Source: Pseudomonas batumici (GTDB taxonomy: Bacteria > Pseudomonadota > Gammaproteobacteria > Pseudomonadales > Pseudomonadaceae). Taken from it: DNA of 64,000 nucleotides. The position numbers and the translations under genes are program-made. Shown in pieces: positions 46,040 to 55,797 of this stretch; position 1 is the stretch's first letter; each line of letters starts with the position of its first letter. The notes beneath the pieces were generated by a model. That model ran no database searches and was not told the DNA's origin. It was given only the letters and a program-made list of their open reading frames with translations. The DNA lies in assembly GCF_000820515.1 (NCBI RefSeq), contig NZ_JXDG01000018.1, positions 124,001 to 188,000 of the forward strand, read 5' to 3'.

Positions 46040-47572
46040 ATGCGTTCTCTCACCCTCCACCTGAAAATCCTGATCGCCGTGCTGGTGCTACTGGGGGTTT
46101 CGGTCACGGCCTATCAGATTTTCGTGCTGGGTATTCCGGTCACCGAGGATGCCACGGACGACTTGTGGAACATCGACGCCAAGGTCGAGTTCGTCGCCAA
46201 CACCAAGGAACCGGTGAAGATCCAGATGTTCGTGCCGCCCCTGAGCCGCGACTACGTCAGCCTCAACGAGAGCTTCATTTCCAACAACTATGGGGTGAGC
46301 GTCAACCGTGCCGACGGCAACCGCAAGGTCACCTGGTCGGCGCGGCGGGTCAGTGGCAAGCAGACGCTGTATTACCGCCTGGTGCTGACCAAGCGCTATA
46401 CCGGCGAGAAACCCAAGGTCAAGGGCCCGACCTTCCGCGACAGCATGGCCGTCGAAGGCCCGGAGAAAATCGCCGCCGAGGCCTTGCTCGCCCCCATCCG
46501 CCAGCACTCGGCGGATGTCGAGACCTTCATCGGCGAGACCATCAAGCGGGTCAACAACCTTGGCGATGACAACGTCAAGCTGCTGCTGGCGGGCGATCCG
46601 TCGACCCCGCACAAGGCGCAGATCATCGAGTTGCTGCTGTCCATCGCCCACGTGCCGATGGAACGGGCCCACACCCTCCGCCTGGAGGCCGACCAGCCGC
46701 AGACCCCGGAACTCTGGCTACGCAGCTTCAGCGGCAGCGACTGGCTGTACTTCAACCCGGACACCGGCGAACAGGGCCTGCCGCCCGACCGCCTGCTGTG
46801 GTGGACCGGCCCCGACAACCTGATCGCCGTCGAGGGCGGCAAGAAGGCCGGGGTCACCTTCAGCCTGAACAACAGCGAGATGAACGCGATCCGCCTGGCC
46901 AAGCTGACCGACGAGAACTCCGACGCCAACTTCCTCGAATATTCGCTCTACGGCCTGCCGCTGCAAACCCAGCAGACCTTCATGGTCATGGTGATGATCC
47001 CGATCGGCGTGCTGGTGATCCTGATCCTGCGCAACCTGGTCGGCCTTGAGACCCTCGGCACCTTCACCCCGGTGCTGATCGCCCTGGCCTTCCGCGAAAC
47101 CCAGCTGGGCTTCGGCATCGTGCTGTTCACCCTGATCACCGCCCTGGGGCTGTCGCTGCGCTCGTACCTGGAACACCTGAAACTGCAGATGCTGCCGCGG
47201 CTGTCGGTGGTACTGACCTTCGTCGTGGTGCTGATCGCCGCCATCAGCCTGTTCAGCCACAAGCTGGGCCTGGAGCGCGGCCTGTCGGTGGCGCTGTTCC
47301 CGATGGTGATCCTGACCATGACCATCGAGCGCCTGTCCATCACCTGGGAAGAGCGCGGCGCCAGCCATGCCCTGAAGGTCGCCATCGGCACGCTGTTCGC
47401 GGCGTCCCTGGCACACCTGATCATGACGGTGCCGGAGCTGATCTACTTCGTGTTCACCTTCCCGGCGATCCTGCTGATCCTGGTGGGCTTCATGCTGGCG
47501 ATGGGACGTTATCGCGGTTACCGCCTGACCGAACTGGTGCGCTTCAAGGCGTTCCTGAAGGAACACAACTGA
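46040..47572 (+). CDS. Inactive transglutaminase fused to a multi-helix membrane domain
   Basis: This 510-residue protein has an N-terminal helix (LKILIAVLVLLGVSVTAYQI), a periplasmic region to about residue 310 and then about seven membrane helices (for example MVMVMIPIGVLVILILRNLV). The periplasmic region occupies the transglutaminase-like place but I find no Cys-His-Asp triad; indeed the protein appears to have no cysteine. It belongs to the UUP1/7TM-type family associated with RimK-like ligases. It is 5 bases after the protease and its stop overlaps the ligase start. Confidence 0.75.
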   Translation: MRSLTLHLKILIAVLVLLGVSVTAYQIFVLGIPVTEDATDDLWNIDAKVEFVANTKEPVKIQMFVPPLSRDYVSLNESFISNNYGVSVNRADGNRKVTWSARRVSGKQTLYYRLVLTKRYTGEKPKVKGPTFRDSMAVEGPEKIAAEALLAPIRQHSADVETFIGETIKRVNNLGDDNVKLLLAGDPSTPHKAQIIELLLSIAHVPMERAHTLRLEADQPQTPELWLRSFSGSDWLYFNPDTGEQGLPPDRLLWWTGPDNLIAVEGGKKAGVTFSLNNSEMNAIRLAKLTDENSDANFLEYSLYGLPLQTQQTFMVMVMIPIGVLVILILRNLVGLETLGTFTPVLIALAFRETQLGFGIVLFTLITALGLSLRSYLEHLKLQMLPRLSVVLTFVVVLIAAISLFSHKLGLERGLSVALFPMVILTMTIERLSITWEERGASHALKVAIGTLFAASLAHLIMTVPELIYFVFTFPAILLILVGFMLAMGRYRGYRLTELVRFKAFLKEHN

Positions 47573-48615
47573 TGTTCGGCCTGTGGAAAACCTGGAAAGC
47601 CCTGGAAGCCCGCGGCATCATGGGGATCAACCGGCGCAATGCGGACTATGTGCTCAAGTACAACAAGCGCAGCCTCTACCCCATCGTCGACGACAAGATC
47701 ATCACCAAGGAGCGGGCCATGGCCGCCGGCATCCATGTACCGGAAATGTACGGGGTGATCTCCACGGAAAAGGAAATCGACCAGCTCGATTCGATCATCG
47801 GCGGGCGCAGCGATTTCGTCATCAAGCCGGCCCAGGGCGCCGGCGGCGACGGCATCCTGGTGATCGCCGATCGCTTCGAGGGCCGCTATCGCTCGATCTC
47901 CGGGCGCATCCTCAGCCACGGCGAAATCGAGCACCAGATCTCCAGCATCCTCACCGGCCTGTATTCCCTGGGCGGACACCGCGACCGGGCACTGATCGAA
48001 TACCGGGTCATCCCCGACCCGATTTTCAAGCGCATCAGCTATGAAGGCGTGCCGGACATCCGCGTCATCGTGCTGATGGGCTATCCGGTGATGGCCATGC
48101 TGCGCCTGCCGACCCGCCACTCCCACGGCAAGGCCAACCTGCACCAGGGCGCCATTGGCGTGGGCATCGACCTGGCGACCGGTATCACCCTGCGCGGCAC
48201 CTGGCAGAACAACATCATCCGCAAGCACCCGGATACCATGCACCCGGTAGACGGTGTGCAATTGCCGAACTGGGACGGCTTCATGAAGCTCGCGGCCGGT
48301 TGCTTCGAGCTCTGCGGCCTGGGCTATATCGGCGTGGACATGGTGCTGGACCAGGACAAGGGCCCGCTGATCCTCGAGCTCAACGCCCGTCCCGGGTTGA
48401 ATATCCAGATCGCCAACGACTGCGGCCTGACCCATCGCACCCATGCCGTGGAGGCGCGCCTGGCGGAACTGGCCGCCGCGGGCATCAGCGAAACACCGGA
48501 GGAACGGGTGCGCTTCGTCCAGGCGTTGTTCGGCCACGTACCGTCGGTCGACGCCAGCCCTCCCAAGGTCCGCACACCACCGGCGCCAGCCATCGATCCC
48601 GCGACATACCTCTAG
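47572..48615 (+). CDS. RimK-like ATP-grasp alpha-L-glutamate ligase
   Basis: This 347-residue protein has the ATP-grasp core: FVIKPAQGAGGDGILVI near residue 84 (nucleotide loop), ALIEYRVIPDPIFKRI near residue 142, and metal ligands in PLILELNARPGLNIQIAN near residue 264. RimK relatives add glutamate to peptide or protein C-termini. Here the ligase is cytoplasmic while two partner proteins are in the envelope. The start ATG overlaps the upstream stop (TGATG). Confidence 0.85.
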   Translation: MFGLWKTWKALEARGIMGINRRNADYVLKYNKRSLYPIVDDKIITKERAMAAGIHVPEMYGVISTEKEIDQLDSIIGGRSDFVIKPAQGAGGDGILVIADRFEGRYRSISGRILSHGEIEHQISSILTGLYSLGGHRDRALIEYRVIPDPIFKRISYEGVPDIRVIVLMGYPVMAMLRLPTRHSHGKANLHQGAIGVGIDLATGITLRGTWQNNIIRKHPDTMHPVDGVQLPNWDGFMKLAAGCFELCGLGYIGVDMVLDQDKGPLILELNARPGLNIQIANDCGLTHRTHAVEARLAELAAAGISETPEERVRFVQALFGHVPSVDASPPKVRTPPAPAIDPATYL

Positions 48616-48657
48616 GAGCAATGCAGGCAGGGGACTACAATCGCGCACCGCGCTTCC

Positions 48658-50019
48658 ATGACTGACCCGCCCCCCATGCTGACCTGCACCGTACATCCGC
48701 TGCCCTACCACGCCAATCCCGCCCATTACTTCGCGGCGATTCGCCATGCGCCTGGTGCGGTGCTGCTCGACAGTGGCCGCCCCGCCGCCGAGCGCGGGCG
48801 CTACGACCTGCTCAGCGCCTGGCCGCTGGAGCAACTGGCGGTGTTGCCGAACGAACGCGGCGAGGCGTTCCTGCAACGCCTGCGGGACAACCTGGCCCGA
48901 CTGGGCGAGGCGCAACTCCCCGCGGCTTGCGAACTGCCCTTTGCCGGCGGCCTGATCGGCTACCTGAGCTACGATTTCGGCCGGCACCTGGAAAGCCTGC
49001 CCGCGCAGGCCCGGGACGACCTGCAACTGCCCGATGCGCGTTTCGGCCTGTACGCCTGGGCCCTGATCAGCGATCACCAGCAAGGCAGCAGCCAGCTGGT
49101 CTTCCATCCCAGCGTCGAGTCCGCCGAGCGCGAACGGCTGATCCGGCTGTTCAGCCAACCGGTCGGCCACGACAGTACCGAATTTCACCTGAACGGCCCG
49201 ATGACCGCGGACCTCGAGGCCGCGGACTACCGCCAGGCCTTCGAACGTATCCAGCACTATATCCAGGCCGGCGACTGCTACCAGGTCAACTTCGCCCAGC
49301 GCTTCCGGGCGGCCTGCCAGGGCGATCCGTGGATCGCCTATTGCGCCCTGCGCGCCGCCTGCCCGACGCCCTTCTCCGGTTTCCAGAGCCTGCCCGAGCA
49401 TGGCGCGGTGCTCAGCCTGTCGCCGGAGCGCTTCATCAAGGTCAGCCAGCGGCAGGTCGAGACACGACCGATCAAGGGCACCCGCCCGCGCGGCCGCGAT
49501 GCTCGCGAGGACGCCGCCAACGCCGCCGAACTGCTGGCCAGCAGCAAGGACCGGGCGGAAAACCTGATGATCGTCGACCTGCTGCGCAACGACCTCGGGC
49601 GTACCTGCCGTATCGGTTCGGTACAGGTGCCGGAACTGTTCAGCCTGGAGAGCTACCCCAACGTGCATCATCTGGTGAGCAGCGTGACCGGCACCCTGGC
49701 CGACGACCGCGACGCCCTTGACCTGATCGCCGGCAGCTTCCCCGGCGGCTCGATCACCGGCGCACCGAAGATCCGCGCCATGCAGATCATCGACGAGCTG
49801 GAGCCGACCCGGCGGGCGCTGTATTGCGGTTCGCTGCTGTACCTGGATGTGCGTGGCGAGATGGACAGTTCCATCGCCATCCGCAGCCTGCTGGTCAAGG
49901 ACGGACAGGTCAGCTGCTGGGGCGGCGGCGGTATCGTCGCCGACTCCGACTGGCAGGCGGAATACCAGGAATCCATCACCAAGGTGAAGGTGTTGCTCGA
50001 TACCCTGCAAAACCTGTAG
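48658..50019 (+). CDS. pabB: Aminodeoxychorismate synthase component I (PabB)
   Basis: This 453-residue chorismate-utilising enzyme, with PabA (not in the window), makes 4-amino-4-deoxychorismate for folate. Motifs: GDCYQVNFAQRFRA near residue 203, SLSPERFIKV and RPIKGTRPRGRDA near residue 270, and GGGGIVADSDWQAEYQE near the end. PIKGT indicates PabB rather than the anthranilate synthases that often have PIAGT. The start is unsupported by a ribosome binding site; M at 48676 is an alternative. The stop TAG is inside a REP element. Confidence 0.93.
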   Translation: MTDPPPMLTCTVHPLPYHANPAHYFAAIRHAPGAVLLDSGRPAAERGRYDLLSAWPLEQLAVLPNERGEAFLQRLRDNLARLGEAQLPAACELPFAGGLIGYLSYDFGRHLESLPAQARDDLQLPDARFGLYAWALISDHQQGSSQLVFHPSVESAERERLIRLFSQPVGHDSTEFHLNGPMTADLEAADYRQAFERIQHYIQAGDCYQVNFAQRFRAACQGDPWIAYCALRAACPTPFSGFQSLPEHGAVLSLSPERFIKVSQRQVETRPIKGTRPRGRDAREDAANAAELLASSKDRAENLMIVDLLRNDLGRTCRIGSVQVPELFSLESYPNVHHLVSSVTGTLADDRDALDLIAGSFPGGSITGAPKIRAMQIIDELEPTRRALYCGSLLYLDVRGEMDSSIAIRSLLVKDGQVSCWGGGGIVADSDWQAEYQESITKVKVLLDTLQNL

Positions 50020-50097
50020 GAGCCGGCTTGCCGGCGATGGCGACCGGATAGGCACCACAAGGCTCAAGGGCCTCTCGCCAGCAAGCCGGCTCCCACA
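50015..50097. repeat. REP-type inverted pair overlapping the pabB stop
   Basis: TGTAGGAGCCGGCTTGCCGG on the left and GCAAGCCGGCTCCCACA on the right form a doublet about 46 bases apart. The left arm contains the pabB stop codon (TAG at 50017-50019). Confidence 0.85.
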
Positions 50098-50193
50098 AGT
50101 GGACCGTGTAGGACCATGGGGCCGAGACTGAAGGATTTTGTTACTATCATCTCTATTCGAGCGCAAAGCGCCACTGACCGTAGGAACCGCCTG

Positions 50194-50928
50194 ATGAGCC
50201 AACCGTTCGACGTCGCTGAACTCGCCGCGACATACGCCAACAAGTCCGCCCAGGACATCCTCAAGCTGGCCTTTGCCCAGTTTGGCGACGACCTGTGGAT
50301 ATCTTTCAGCGGCGCGGAAGACGTGGTGCTGGTGGACATGGCCTGGAAACTGAACAAGAACGTCAAGGTCTTCAGCCTCGACACCGGCCGCCTGCACCCG
50401 GAAACCTACCGTTTCATCGATCAGGTACGCGAGCACTACAAGATCGACATCGAACTGGTCTCACCGGATCACACCCAGCTCGAGCCCTTCGTCAAGGAAA
50501 AAGGCCTGTTCAGCTTCTACAAGGATGGCCATGGCGAATGCTGCGGCATCCGCAAGATCGAGCCGCTGCGGCGCAAGTTGTCCGGCGTCAGCGCCTGGGC
50601 CACCGGCCAGCGTCGCGACCAGAGCCCGGGCACCCGCAGCCAGGTGGCGGTGCTGGAAATCGACAGCGCCTTCTCCACCCCGGAACGCACCCTGTACAAG
50701 TTCAACCCGCTGGCACAGATGACCAGCGAGGAGATCTGGGGTTATATCCGCATGCTCGAACTGCCATACAACAGCCTGCACGAACGCGGCTTCATCAGCA
50801 TCGGCTGCGAGCCTTGCACCCGTCCGGTGCTGCCGAACCAGCACGAGCGCGAAGGCCGCTGGTGGTGGGAAGAAGCCACGCAGAAGGAATGCGGCCTGCA
50901 TGCCGGCAACCTGATCGCCAAGAGCTGA
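50194..50928 (+). CDS. cysH: Phosphoadenylyl/adenylyl sulfate reductase (CysH)
   Basis: This 244-residue enzyme reduces activated sulfate to sulfite. It has [18 protein letters not shown] (P-loop-like), [15 protein letters not shown], and the CC...CxxC cysteines of the iron-sulfur cluster: [11 protein letters not shown] and [11 protein letters not shown]. That marks the 4Fe-4S, APS-using type of Pseudomonas rather than the cluster-free E. coli PAPS reductase. ATG 50194 has AGGAA 8 bases upstream. It converges with cysB, the regulator of sulfate assimilation. Confidence 0.94.
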   Translation: MSQPFDVAELAATYANKSAQDILKLAFAQFGDDLWISFSGAEDVVLVDMAWKLNKNVKVFSLDTGRLHPETYRFIDQVREHYKIDIELVSPDHTQLEPFVKEKGLFSFYKDGHGECCGIRKIEPLRRKLSGVSAWATGQRRDQSPGTRSQVAVLEIDSAFSTPERTLYKFNPLAQMTSEEIWGYIRMLELPYNSLHERGFISIGCEPCTRPVLPNQHEREGRWWWEEATQKECGLHAGNLIAKS

Positions 50929-50933
50929 CGTCC

Positions 50934-50950
50934 GAGCCGGCTCCCACAGG
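50934..50950. repeat. Single REP arm after cysH
   Basis: GAGCCGGCTCCCACAGG matches the right arm of the REP doublets elsewhere in the window, but no partner arm is present. It is probably a solo unit or the remnant of one. Confidence 0.6.
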
Positions 50951-50989
50951 GACCGCGTAGCCTTCACGATCGCATTCCAACGCGCACAA

Positions 50990-51017
50990 AAAAGCCCCGA
51001 ACCAGTCGGGGCTTTTT
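50990..51017 (-). terminator. Terminator between cysH and cysB
   Basis: AGCCCCGA-ACCAG-TCGGGGCT has A-rich sequence on the left and TTTTT on the right. It is after the cysB stop (51032, minus) and also downstream of cysH, so it can work both ways. Confidence 0.85.
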
Positions 51018-51031
51018 CATGTCCGGGCGAC

Positions 51032-52015
<984 letters not shown>

Positions 52016-52118
52016 TCAAAGCAGGTAGACGCCACAGGTCACAGCGGCGATATATAACTATATGAATGGTTTGAAGAATAAATCTAGAACTTTTTTATCA
52101 AATCAGTGACATTCCGGC

Positions 52119-52619
52119 TCAGATATCGCCATAGCGACGGCGTTGCAGAAGCGGCACCAGGTAAACCGGAACCTTGGCCAACTGCAGGACCCGCGCGGCG
52201 GTGCGCCCCAAATGCGCCTCGCCACTGGTGCCATGGCTATGACTGCCGACAATCAGCAGATCCACGGAAAGGGCCTGGGCCTGTTCGAGAATGACCTGCG
52301 AAGGGTCGCCCTGGATGACCTTGACCGACTGGATCATGCTCAGGTCCAGCTGCCCGTCCGCGCACTCCTCGCGAAAGCTGTCCAGCACCCGCTGCTCGAT
52401 CGTCGCCATCACGGTGTTAAGACCCTGGCTGTGCAATTCGTTCAATGCCTGCTCATCCAGGTAACTCTGCAACACCGATTCGGCGAACAAGCCCATGGGC
52501 TCGACCGCATGCACCACATACAAATCGGCCTTGAAGGTTCGCGCCAATTCCAGGGCATGCTGCATGACATAAGGCGCATACAGACCGAGATCGGTGGCGT
52601 ACAACATCGAACGGATCAT
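52119..52619 (-). CDS. Universal stress protein (UspA family)
   Basis: This 166-residue cytoplasmic protein has the ATP-binding Usp pattern GSHSHGTSGEAHLGRTAARV (G-2x-G-9x-G-T) near residues 130-150 and starts with the beta strand MIRSMLYATDLGLYAPYVM. ATP-binding UspA-type proteins protect cells in stasis or anoxia, but this one's role is unknown. It lies upstream of cysB on the same strand, 112 bases apart. Confidence 0.9.
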   Translation of the reverse strand: MIRSMLYATDLGLYAPYVMQHALELARTFKADLYVVHAVEPMGLFAESVLQSYLDEQALNELHSQGLNTVMATIEQRVLDSFREECADGQLDLSMIQSVKVIQGDPSQVILEQAQALSVDLLIVGSHSHGTSGEAHLGRTAARVLQLAKVPVYLVPLLQRRRYGDI

Positions 52620-52745
52620 GGGGCCTCCTCACTTGCCAGAATGGCGGAGTTCCGTTGAGCTTAGCAGCGCCCCGGGGACCGCGGAGTCCGACTGGTCGGG
52701 CCGGCCCCGGCGCCTGCGGGAGCGCTTTGAACCCGGCCCCGGGTC

Positions 52746-53705
52746 TCAGCGATTGTTCGCGTCGATGAACGCCAGCGCCTGGTACAGGGCCTGTATCTTC
52801 GGCAGCTCGCAACCGGCTGCGCGCGCGGCGGCCAACGGCCGCACATAGACAGCGTCCAGCTCCAGCGCGCGCTTGTGCAGGAAGTCGTGGTACATGCTCG
52901 GCCAATAGTCCGGCATCTTTTCCGTCACCTTGAACAGGTGCTCGGCATAGCCGGCCGGCAGCTCGTGACCACAGGCCTGGGCGCCCCGCACCACTTCGGC
53001 CATCAGCGCCTGGACCAGCTCGCGACTGTTGTCATCGCTCATCAGCGGCGTGGTGCTGGCCCGCAGCAGCACCGACAGACCATTGTAAGGCACGTTCCAC
53101 ACCAGCTTCTGCCAGCGAGCCTGCTGCAGGTTGGCCATGGCCTGGGACTCGATGCCCGCCCGCTGGAACAGGCCGGCGCCCTCCTCGACCAGGGCCTGGC
53201 GGGCCGCGGCGTCATGCTGCAGCGGGCCACTGTGATAGCCGATGTTCACCGCGCCGAGGGCCTGGTGTACGATGGCGCCGGGACCCGCGCGGTGCACGCA
53301 GATAAAGCACAACCCACCCAACAGGTGCAGGGAATCGGGCAGCAGTGTGCGCAGCTCGTCCTCCACCTCCAGGCCATTCTGCAGCACCAGCACCTTCGCC
53401 CCCGGCGCCGCGGCCTGGGCGATCAGCGGCGCGAGACTGGCGTTGCTGGTGGTCTTGGCCCCCACCAGCAGCCAGTCGCAGGGCGGCATGTCGGCGGCCT
53501 GGGAATAGGCCTGCACCGCACTCAAATGCAGGGGACCGTGCACCGCACTGTCGATATGCAAGCCGCCCTCGGCCACCGCCGCAAACTCGCTGCGCAAAAG
53601 GAAGTGCACGTCGAAGCCGGCCCGTGCCAGCATGACGCCGTAATACCCGCCGATCGCACCGGTACCGATAATGCCGATACGCGGCCGGCTGACTGAACCT
53701 GTCAT
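52746..53705 (-). CDS. 2-dehydropantoate 2-reductase-like (PanE/ApbA family) oxidoreductase
   Basis: This 319-residue NADPH-dependent protein has the Rossmann signature IGIIGTGAIGGYYGVMLARA and the active-site lysine segment ARWQKLVWNVPYNGLSVL near residue 190. It is a PanE paralogue candidate; whether it is the true pantothenate enzyme cannot be told. Its start overlaps the thioredoxin-like gene stop by 4 bases. Confidence 0.85.
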   Translation of the reverse strand: MTGSVSRPRIGIIGTGAIGGYYGVMLARAGFDVHFLLRSEFAAVAEGGLHIDSAVHGPLHLSAVQAYSQAADMPPCDWLLVGAKTTSNASLAPLIAQAAAPGAKVLVLQNGLEVEDELRTLLPDSLHLLGGLCFICVHRAGPGAIVHQALGAVNIGYHSGPLQHDAAARQALVEEGAGLFQRAGIESQAMANLQQARWQKLVWNVPYNGLSVLLRASTTPLMSDDNSRELVQALMAEVVRGAQACGHELPAGYAEHLFKVTEKMPDYWPSMYHDFLHKRALELDAVYVRPLAAARAAGCELPKIQALYQALAFIDANNR

Positions 53706-54088
53706 GGCAACTCCTCTGGTCCTAGACTCAAGGCTTGCCGAACACCTTCGGCAAGCTCGCTCGGGGTCAAGCGTGACTGCACGGCGCCATGAAACCCTCC
53801 GTCCCTGACGACGAACAGCGCGGGCAGATGAAACACACCGTAACGCTGCACCGCCCCACCGTTGTCGCCGGCGTCAACCCAGCACAGGCGCTCGACCGGC
53901 AGGGCCAGGGTCGGCAAGACCTCCCGGGCGAAGCGGCAGGCCGCACAGCCGACACTGGTGAATATCAGCAATGAAACACCGGGCAAGTCCAATAGATTCC
54001 GGTCGATATCAAAATCCGTCAACTCCAGGCTCTTCACTATACTGTCGGAAAGTTTTTCCACTGACCGACGCAGGGAGTCGTTGTTCAT
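53702..54088 (-). CDS. Thioredoxin-fold protein with a CAAC active site
   Basis: This 128-residue protein has the thioredoxin fold with the redox motif FTSVGCAACRFAREVLP (Cys near residues 48 and 51) and the cis-proline strand YGVFHLPALFVV. There is no signal peptide, so it is cytoplasmic. CAAC is unusual compared with CGPC of thioredoxin; the redox partner is unknown. The start interlocks with that of the divergent PilZ-like gene (see findings). GAGGAAG lies about 10 bases upstream. Confidence 0.85.
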   Translation of the reverse strand: MNNDSLRRSVEKLSDSIVKSLELTDFDIDRNLLDLPGVSLLIFTSVGCAACRFAREVLPTLALPVERLCWVDAGDNGGAVQRYGVFHLPALFVVRDGGFHGAVQSRLTPSELAEGVRQALSLGPEELP

Positions 54089-54533
54089 GGTGCGCTTTCT
54101 TCCTCATCCCGATGACGTTCCCGTCACGTTGACCCTGCTTGAACATTCCTGCATTTCCCTTCACCAACTCGACCGCATCAGCCTGGGCGGTGTCTCCTGC
54201 CACTCACCCCGCGGCTGGCGCAAAGGCTCGGCCTTGCAAATGAGCATTCCGAGCCTCGGCGAGGCGGCCCGTTATCCCGGCTACGTGGCCTGGTGCCTGA
54301 AACGCAAGCACGGGTACCGGGTGGGCATTGCCTTTGTCGACGAGCAGACCCTGTTCGGCGCCCGCATGGGTGAACAGGTCTGCCAGATCGAACGCTACCA
54401 GCGAACGCGCGAGCGACAAAGCGAAGATCGGCAAAACATCGAGGTCATTGCCCAGGAATGGGTCCGGCAACACGCCGCCGACTTCTCCCAGGCCAGCCTG
54501 GAACGTCCCTATGTGCGGGCTTTGCTCGATTAA
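54087..54533 (+). CDS. PilZ-like domain protein, degenerate
   Basis: This 148-residue protein resembles PilZ domains in DRISLGGVSCHSPRGW, then ALQMSIPSLGEAARYPGYVA and KRKHGYRVGIAFVDEQTLFG. In c-di-GMP-binding PilZ proteins the second motif is D/NxSxxG, but here an Arg occupies the Asp/Asn position (RISLGG) and the upstream RxxxR is not evident. It may therefore not bind c-di-GMP. ATG 54087 has GGGAG at 9 bases. It is followed by the DAHP synthase gene, 129 bases away. Confidence 0.65.
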   Translation: MVRFLPHPDDVPVTLTLLEHSCISLHQLDRISLGGVSCHSPRGWRKGSALQMSIPSLGEAARYPGYVAWCLKRKHGYRVGIAFVDEQTLFGARMGEQVCQIERYQRTRERQSEDRQNIEVIAQEWVRQHAADFSQASLERPYVRALLD

Positions 54534-54662
54534 ACCGGCCAGACCATTGCCCGCGCCCCGCTTAACGCGCTAAGGTTCCGCTCCCCGACGCGCTTAAATC
54601 TGCTGCGCTCCGCCGCGCGGGGATCGCTGGCGGCCGGCACCCGTGACCTGACGAGTAACACG

Positions 54663-55739
54663 ATGGCTGATTTACCGATCAACGACCTTAACGTCGCCTC
54701 CAACGAGACGCTGATCACTCCCGATCAGCTCAAGCGTGATATTCCCCTGAGCGAGACTGCCCTGCGCACCGTGACCAAGGGGCGCGAGGTGATCCGCAAT
54801 ATTCTCGATGGCACGGACCATCGCCTGTTCGTCGTCATCGGGCCTTGCTCGATCCACGACATCAAGGCCGCCCACGAATACGCCGAGCGCCTGAAGGTCC
54901 TCGCCGCCGAAGTGTCCGACAGCCTGTACCTGGTGATGCGCGTGTATTTCGAGAAGCCGCGTACCACCGTGGGCTGGAAGGGCCTGATCAACGACCCTTA
55001 CCTGGATGACTCCTTCAAGATCCAGGACGGCCTGCACATCGGTCGCCAGTTGCTGCTGGACCTGGCGGAAATGGGCCTGCCCACCGCCACCGAAGCCCTC
55101 GACCCGATCTCGCCGCAGTACCTGCAGGACCTGATCAGCTGGTCGGCCATCGGCGCGCGCACCACCGAATCCCAGACCCACCGCGAAATGGCCTCGGGCC
55201 TGTCCTCGGCCGTGGGCTTCAAGAACGGCACCGACGGCGGCCTGACCGTGGCGATCAACGCCCTGCAGTCGGTGTCCAGCCCGCATCGCTTCCTGGGCAT
55301 CAACCAGGAAGGCGGCGTGTCCATCGTCACCACCAAGGGCAATGCCTACGGCCACGTGGTCCTGCGTGGCGGCAACGGCAAGCCGAACTACGACTCCGTC
55401 AGTGTCGCCGTCTGCGAACAGGCGCTGGCCAAGGCCAAGATCAAGGCCAACATCATGGTCGATTGCAGCCACGCCAACTCCAACAAGGATCCGGCCCTGC
55501 AACCGCTGGTGATGGAGAACGTCGCCAACCAGATCCTCGAAGGCAACCAGTCGATCATCGGCCTGATGGTCGAGAGCCACCTGAACTGGGGCTGCCAGGC
55601 GATTCCGAAAGACCTCGCCGACCTGCAATACGGCGTGTCGATCACCGACGCCTGCATCGACTGGAGCACCACCGAAAAAACCCTGCGCAGCATGCATGCC
55701 AAGCTCAAGGACGTGCTGCCCAAGCGCCAGCGCGACTGA
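54663..55739 (+). CDS. aroF: 3-deoxy-7-phosphoheptulonate synthase, class I (AroF/G/H type)
   Basis: This 358-residue enzyme condenses PEP and erythrose 4-phosphate to DAHP, the first step of aromatic synthesis. Motifs: FVVIGPCSIHDIKAAHEYAE near residue 58, PRTTVGWKGLINDPYLDDSF near residue 99, GARTTESQTHREMASGLS near residue 164 and DCSHANSNKDP near residue 266. Length and motifs fit class I alpha enzymes. Which allosteric type it is cannot be read with confidence. Confidence 0.94.
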   Translation: MADLPINDLNVASNETLITPDQLKRDIPLSETALRTVTKGREVIRNILDGTDHRLFVVIGPCSIHDIKAAHEYAERLKVLAAEVSDSLYLVMRVYFEKPRTTVGWKGLINDPYLDDSFKIQDGLHIGRQLLLDLAEMGLPTATEALDPISPQYLQDLISWSAIGARTTESQTHREMASGLSSAVGFKNGTDGGLTVAINALQSVSSPHRFLGINQEGGVSIVTTKGNAYGHVVLRGGNGKPNYDSVSVAVCEQALAKAKIKANIMVDCSHANSNKDPALQPLVMENVANQILEGNQSIIGLMVESHLNWGCQAIPKDLADLQYGVSITDACIDWSTTEKTLRSMHAKLKDVLPKRQRD

Positions 55740-55750
55740 TCAGGGCACGC

Positions 55751-55788
55751 ACACAAAAACGCCGGGCAATGCCCGGCGTTTTTGTGTG
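55751..55788. terminator. Bidirectional terminator after the DAHP synthase gene
   Basis: The long stem ACACAAAAACGCCGGGCA/TGCCCGGCGTTTTTGTGT carries A and T runs on its two sides. It lies between the DAHP synthase gene and the convergent acetyltransferase gene. Confidence 0.95.
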
Positions 55789-55797
55789 TGGAATGCT

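Noticed and set aside
47518..50436. 972-codon open frame on the minus strand
   Set aside because: It spans the ligase, pabB and cysH genes on the other strand; those all have clear motifs.
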